Shown: positions 3,762 through 5,211 of the stretch, piece after piece | Layout: every line of letters starts with the position of its first letter | Position numbering within the stretch: the first letter of the stretch is position 1 | Assembly: GCA_021795535.1 (NCBI GenBank) | Contig: JAJYPG010000135.1 | Location: 1 to 5,211 of the forward strand | Source of the DNA: Planctomycetota bacterium | GTDB lineage: Bacteria > Planctomycetota > Phycisphaerae > WQYP01 | Direction: 5' to 3' | DNA: 5,211 nt | Position numbers and translations under genes: made by a program | The notes under the pieces: model-generated | What the model saw: the letters and a program-made list of their open reading frames with translations, nothing else | Database searches by the model: none | What the model was told of the DNA's origin: nothing

Positions 3762-5211
3762 ATGTACCCAGGCAAACGACTTTTTTCAATTTTATCTTCT
3801 GTTAAATTCGGGCGCGGCGCAGCGCGCACCGGCATGGCGGTCATTGCGGCCGCCTCCGTTTGCCTGCTGGCACCCGGACCTGCCACAGCGCGGAGCCTGG
3901 CGGGGCAAATTGCCGGTCTGCTGGCCTCACCGCAGTTACGCGGTGCCAGTGTGGGCATCAATATTGTTGAACTTACCAAACGGGGGCCAAGTCCGATTTA
4001 CAGTTTTCACCCACGCCTTGCCCTTATGCCGGGCAGCAATGGAAAACTGCTGACCACCTCGGCCATTTTCGACCGCCTTGGTTCCCGCGCGATGATTCAA
4101 ACCCGCCTGTATCAGGTCGGCGACAATCTGGTAATTGTCGGAGGCGGTGATCCGGCGCTGGGCGACCCGGTACTCTGTCAGCGGGCGGGCTGGAAAGTAA
4201 CCACGCCCTTTGATAATTGGGCCACTCATTTGAAAGCCCTTCGCGACACGCACTTCCATGATATTGTAGTCGATGATTCCATTTTCAATCAGCATTTCCG
4301 CAATCCCAAGTGGCCAGGCGATGGTCAGCGGCTGGATTGGTATGAGGCCCCTGTTGGCGGCCTGAATTTTTCCCTCAACTGTGTTCAGTGGACTCCGGTG
4401 GTTTATAACAATGGCGGCATCGGTGTAAAGCTGGTACCCGAAAGCCCCTTTACACCGGTTACCATTCAGGCGCATCGCGGGCCGCTGCAAAGCTGCTGGA
4501 TGTGGCGTGCTCCCGGCAGCAACCATTTTTATCTACGCGGGCAGGTGCGTTCCACCAGCGACTATGCCATGCAGGCCACCATATACGATCCCGGACTTTT
4601 TACCGGCAATGTCCTGCGCCAGTCTCTGGTGAATCAGGGCATCTCCATCAGCGGCGTGGTGAAACGCGGCACGCTGGCGGCCAGCGCCGCAACTGGTGGC
4701 CAGCCACGCCTGCTGGCCACATACGAAACACCGCTTCTTGATATTCTGCATCGGGCGAATACCGACAGCATTAACCTGATGGCCGAATGTATGTGCAAAC
4801 TCCTGGGGCATCTGGCCACCGGTCAGCCGGGAAGCTGGGCCAATGGTGATGCCGCCATTATGAGCTGGCTGGGCAAAATGGGGGTTGGGCCGCAGCTTGT
4901 CCACATGGTGGATGGATCAGGTCTTTCGCATTTTGACCATATCGCACCGGTCGCCCTTACCGCGGTGCTTTCTAAAATGGCCTACCGTTCAGATGGCCGC
5001 GCGTTTATTGACACCTTGTGCCGTCCCGGCCACGGCACGTTGATCCACCGGTTCATGGGTTCACCTGTGGGGCGGCATGTACGCGCCAAGGATGGCCACA
5101 TTACCGGAGCATCAACCATCAGCGGGTATCTGTTTGTGGGGCACCGCACGTTTGTGTTTTCCATTATGTGTAACTACTACCACGGAAATGTAAATCCCTG
5201 GCAGGATCGAC
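3762..5211 (+). CDS. dacB: D-alanyl-D-alanine carboxypeptidase/endopeptidase, PBP4/DacB type (peptidase S13), 3' end missing
   Basis: 483 codons are visible with no stop before the window edge; by family comparison only about 10-20 residues are missing. The enzyme would act in the periplasm, removing terminal D-Ala from peptidoglycan stem peptides and/or cutting cross-links. Residues 1-43 form a signal peptide: basic n-region (KR, K, R, R within 5-22), hydrophobic core 25-37, and a likely cleavage after ATA (41-43). The serine penicillin-binding motifs are S92-N-G-K95 (SxxK, in LMPGSNGKLLTT), S336-I-N338 (SxN, before LMAE), and K443-D-G445 where KTG is expected. Family segments GGGDP (127-131), DD at 171-172, WYEAPVGGLN and DGSGLS (384-389) are clear. 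The 244-residue gap between SxxK and SxN equals that of E. coli PBP4 as I recall it (Ser62, Ser306), implying that the large inserted domains are kept. The Asp in KDG is unusual and could alter activity. It lies on the same strand as the mutase. Confidence 0.93.
   Translation, partial: MYPGKRLFSILSSVKFGRGAARTGMAVIAAASVCLLAPGPATARSLAGQIAGLLASPQLRGASVGINIVELTKRGPSPIYSFHPRLALMPGSNGKLLTTSAIFDRLGSRAMIQTRLYQVGDNLVIVGGGDPALGDPVLCQRAGWKVTTPFDNWATHLKALRDTHFHDIVVDDSIFNQHFRNPKWPGDGQRLDWYEAPVGGLNFSLNCVQWTPVVYNNGGIGVKLVPESPFTPVTIQAHRGPLQSCWMWRAPGSNHFYLRGQVRSTSDYAMQATIYDPGLFTGNVLRQSLVNQGISISGVVKRGTLAASAATGGQPRLLATYETPLLDILHRANTDSINLMAECMCKLLGHLATGQPGSWANGDAAIMSWLGKMGVGPQLVHMVDGSGLSHFDHIAPVALTAVLSKMAYRSDGRAFIDTLCRPGHGTLIHRFMGSPVGRHVRAKDGHITGASTISGYLFVGHRTFVFSIMCNYYHGNVNPWQDR

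Noticed and set aside
3290..3979. 229-codon ORF on the minus strand over the mutase end and the PBP4-like start
   Set aside because: It is antisense to conserved coding sequence and to the structured gap, and its product is low in recognisable features.
3936..4526. 196-codon ORF on the minus strand inside the PBP4-like gene
   Set aside because: It is antisense to a region with clear SxxK-domain motifs; a shadow of the real frame.

Overview
The window holds four protein-coding genes on both strands, typical of a free-living Gram-negative-type bacterium with a periplasm and peptidoglycan. Base composition is moderate to slightly GC-rich. The N-terminus of the phosphomannomutase and the overall gene style suggest a planctomycete-like bacterium (Phycisphaerae or a relative). 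That is an impression from family resemblance, not something the sequence proves.

Layout. Positions 1-394 form a leader or intergenic region with two adjacent hairpins (26-68), a perfect 7-bp inverted repeat (152-167), a possible 34-codon basic small ORF with a good Shine-Dalgarno (200-304), and a hairpin (307-326). An AhpD-like peroxidase gene follows (395-859, +). It converges with an atypical SDR epimerase of the TIGR01777/YfcH type (895-1842, -), leaving a 35-bp gap with no clear terminator. A 376-bp divergent region (1843-2218) carries a strong extended -10 promoter for the SDR gene, a hairpin and a doubtful Gly/Tyr-rich mini-ORF. Then comes a complete phosphomannomutase/phosphoglucomutase (2219-3595, +). 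A 166-bp gap contains a strongly structured, multi-branched RNA candidate (3659-3723) and a T7 run. Last is a nearly complete D-Ala-D-Ala carboxypeptidase/endopeptidase of the PBP4/DacB type (3762 to the window end, +) with a signal peptide.

How the genes fit together. The mutase makes mannose-1-P or glucose-1-P precursors for surface polysaccharide or LPS, and the PBP4-like enzyme trims or cleaves peptidoglycan in the periplasm. The right half therefore reads as a cell-envelope pair. The AhpD-like and SDR proteins are redox enzymes of uncertain physiological substrate, and nothing ties them to the envelope genes beyond proximity. I see no mobile element, CRISPR array, tRNA, rRNA or obvious new multi-gene system. 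The items most worth a second look are the structured leader upstream of the PBP4 gene, the KDG in place of the KTG motif in that protein, and the small ORF plus hairpin ahead of the AhpD gene.
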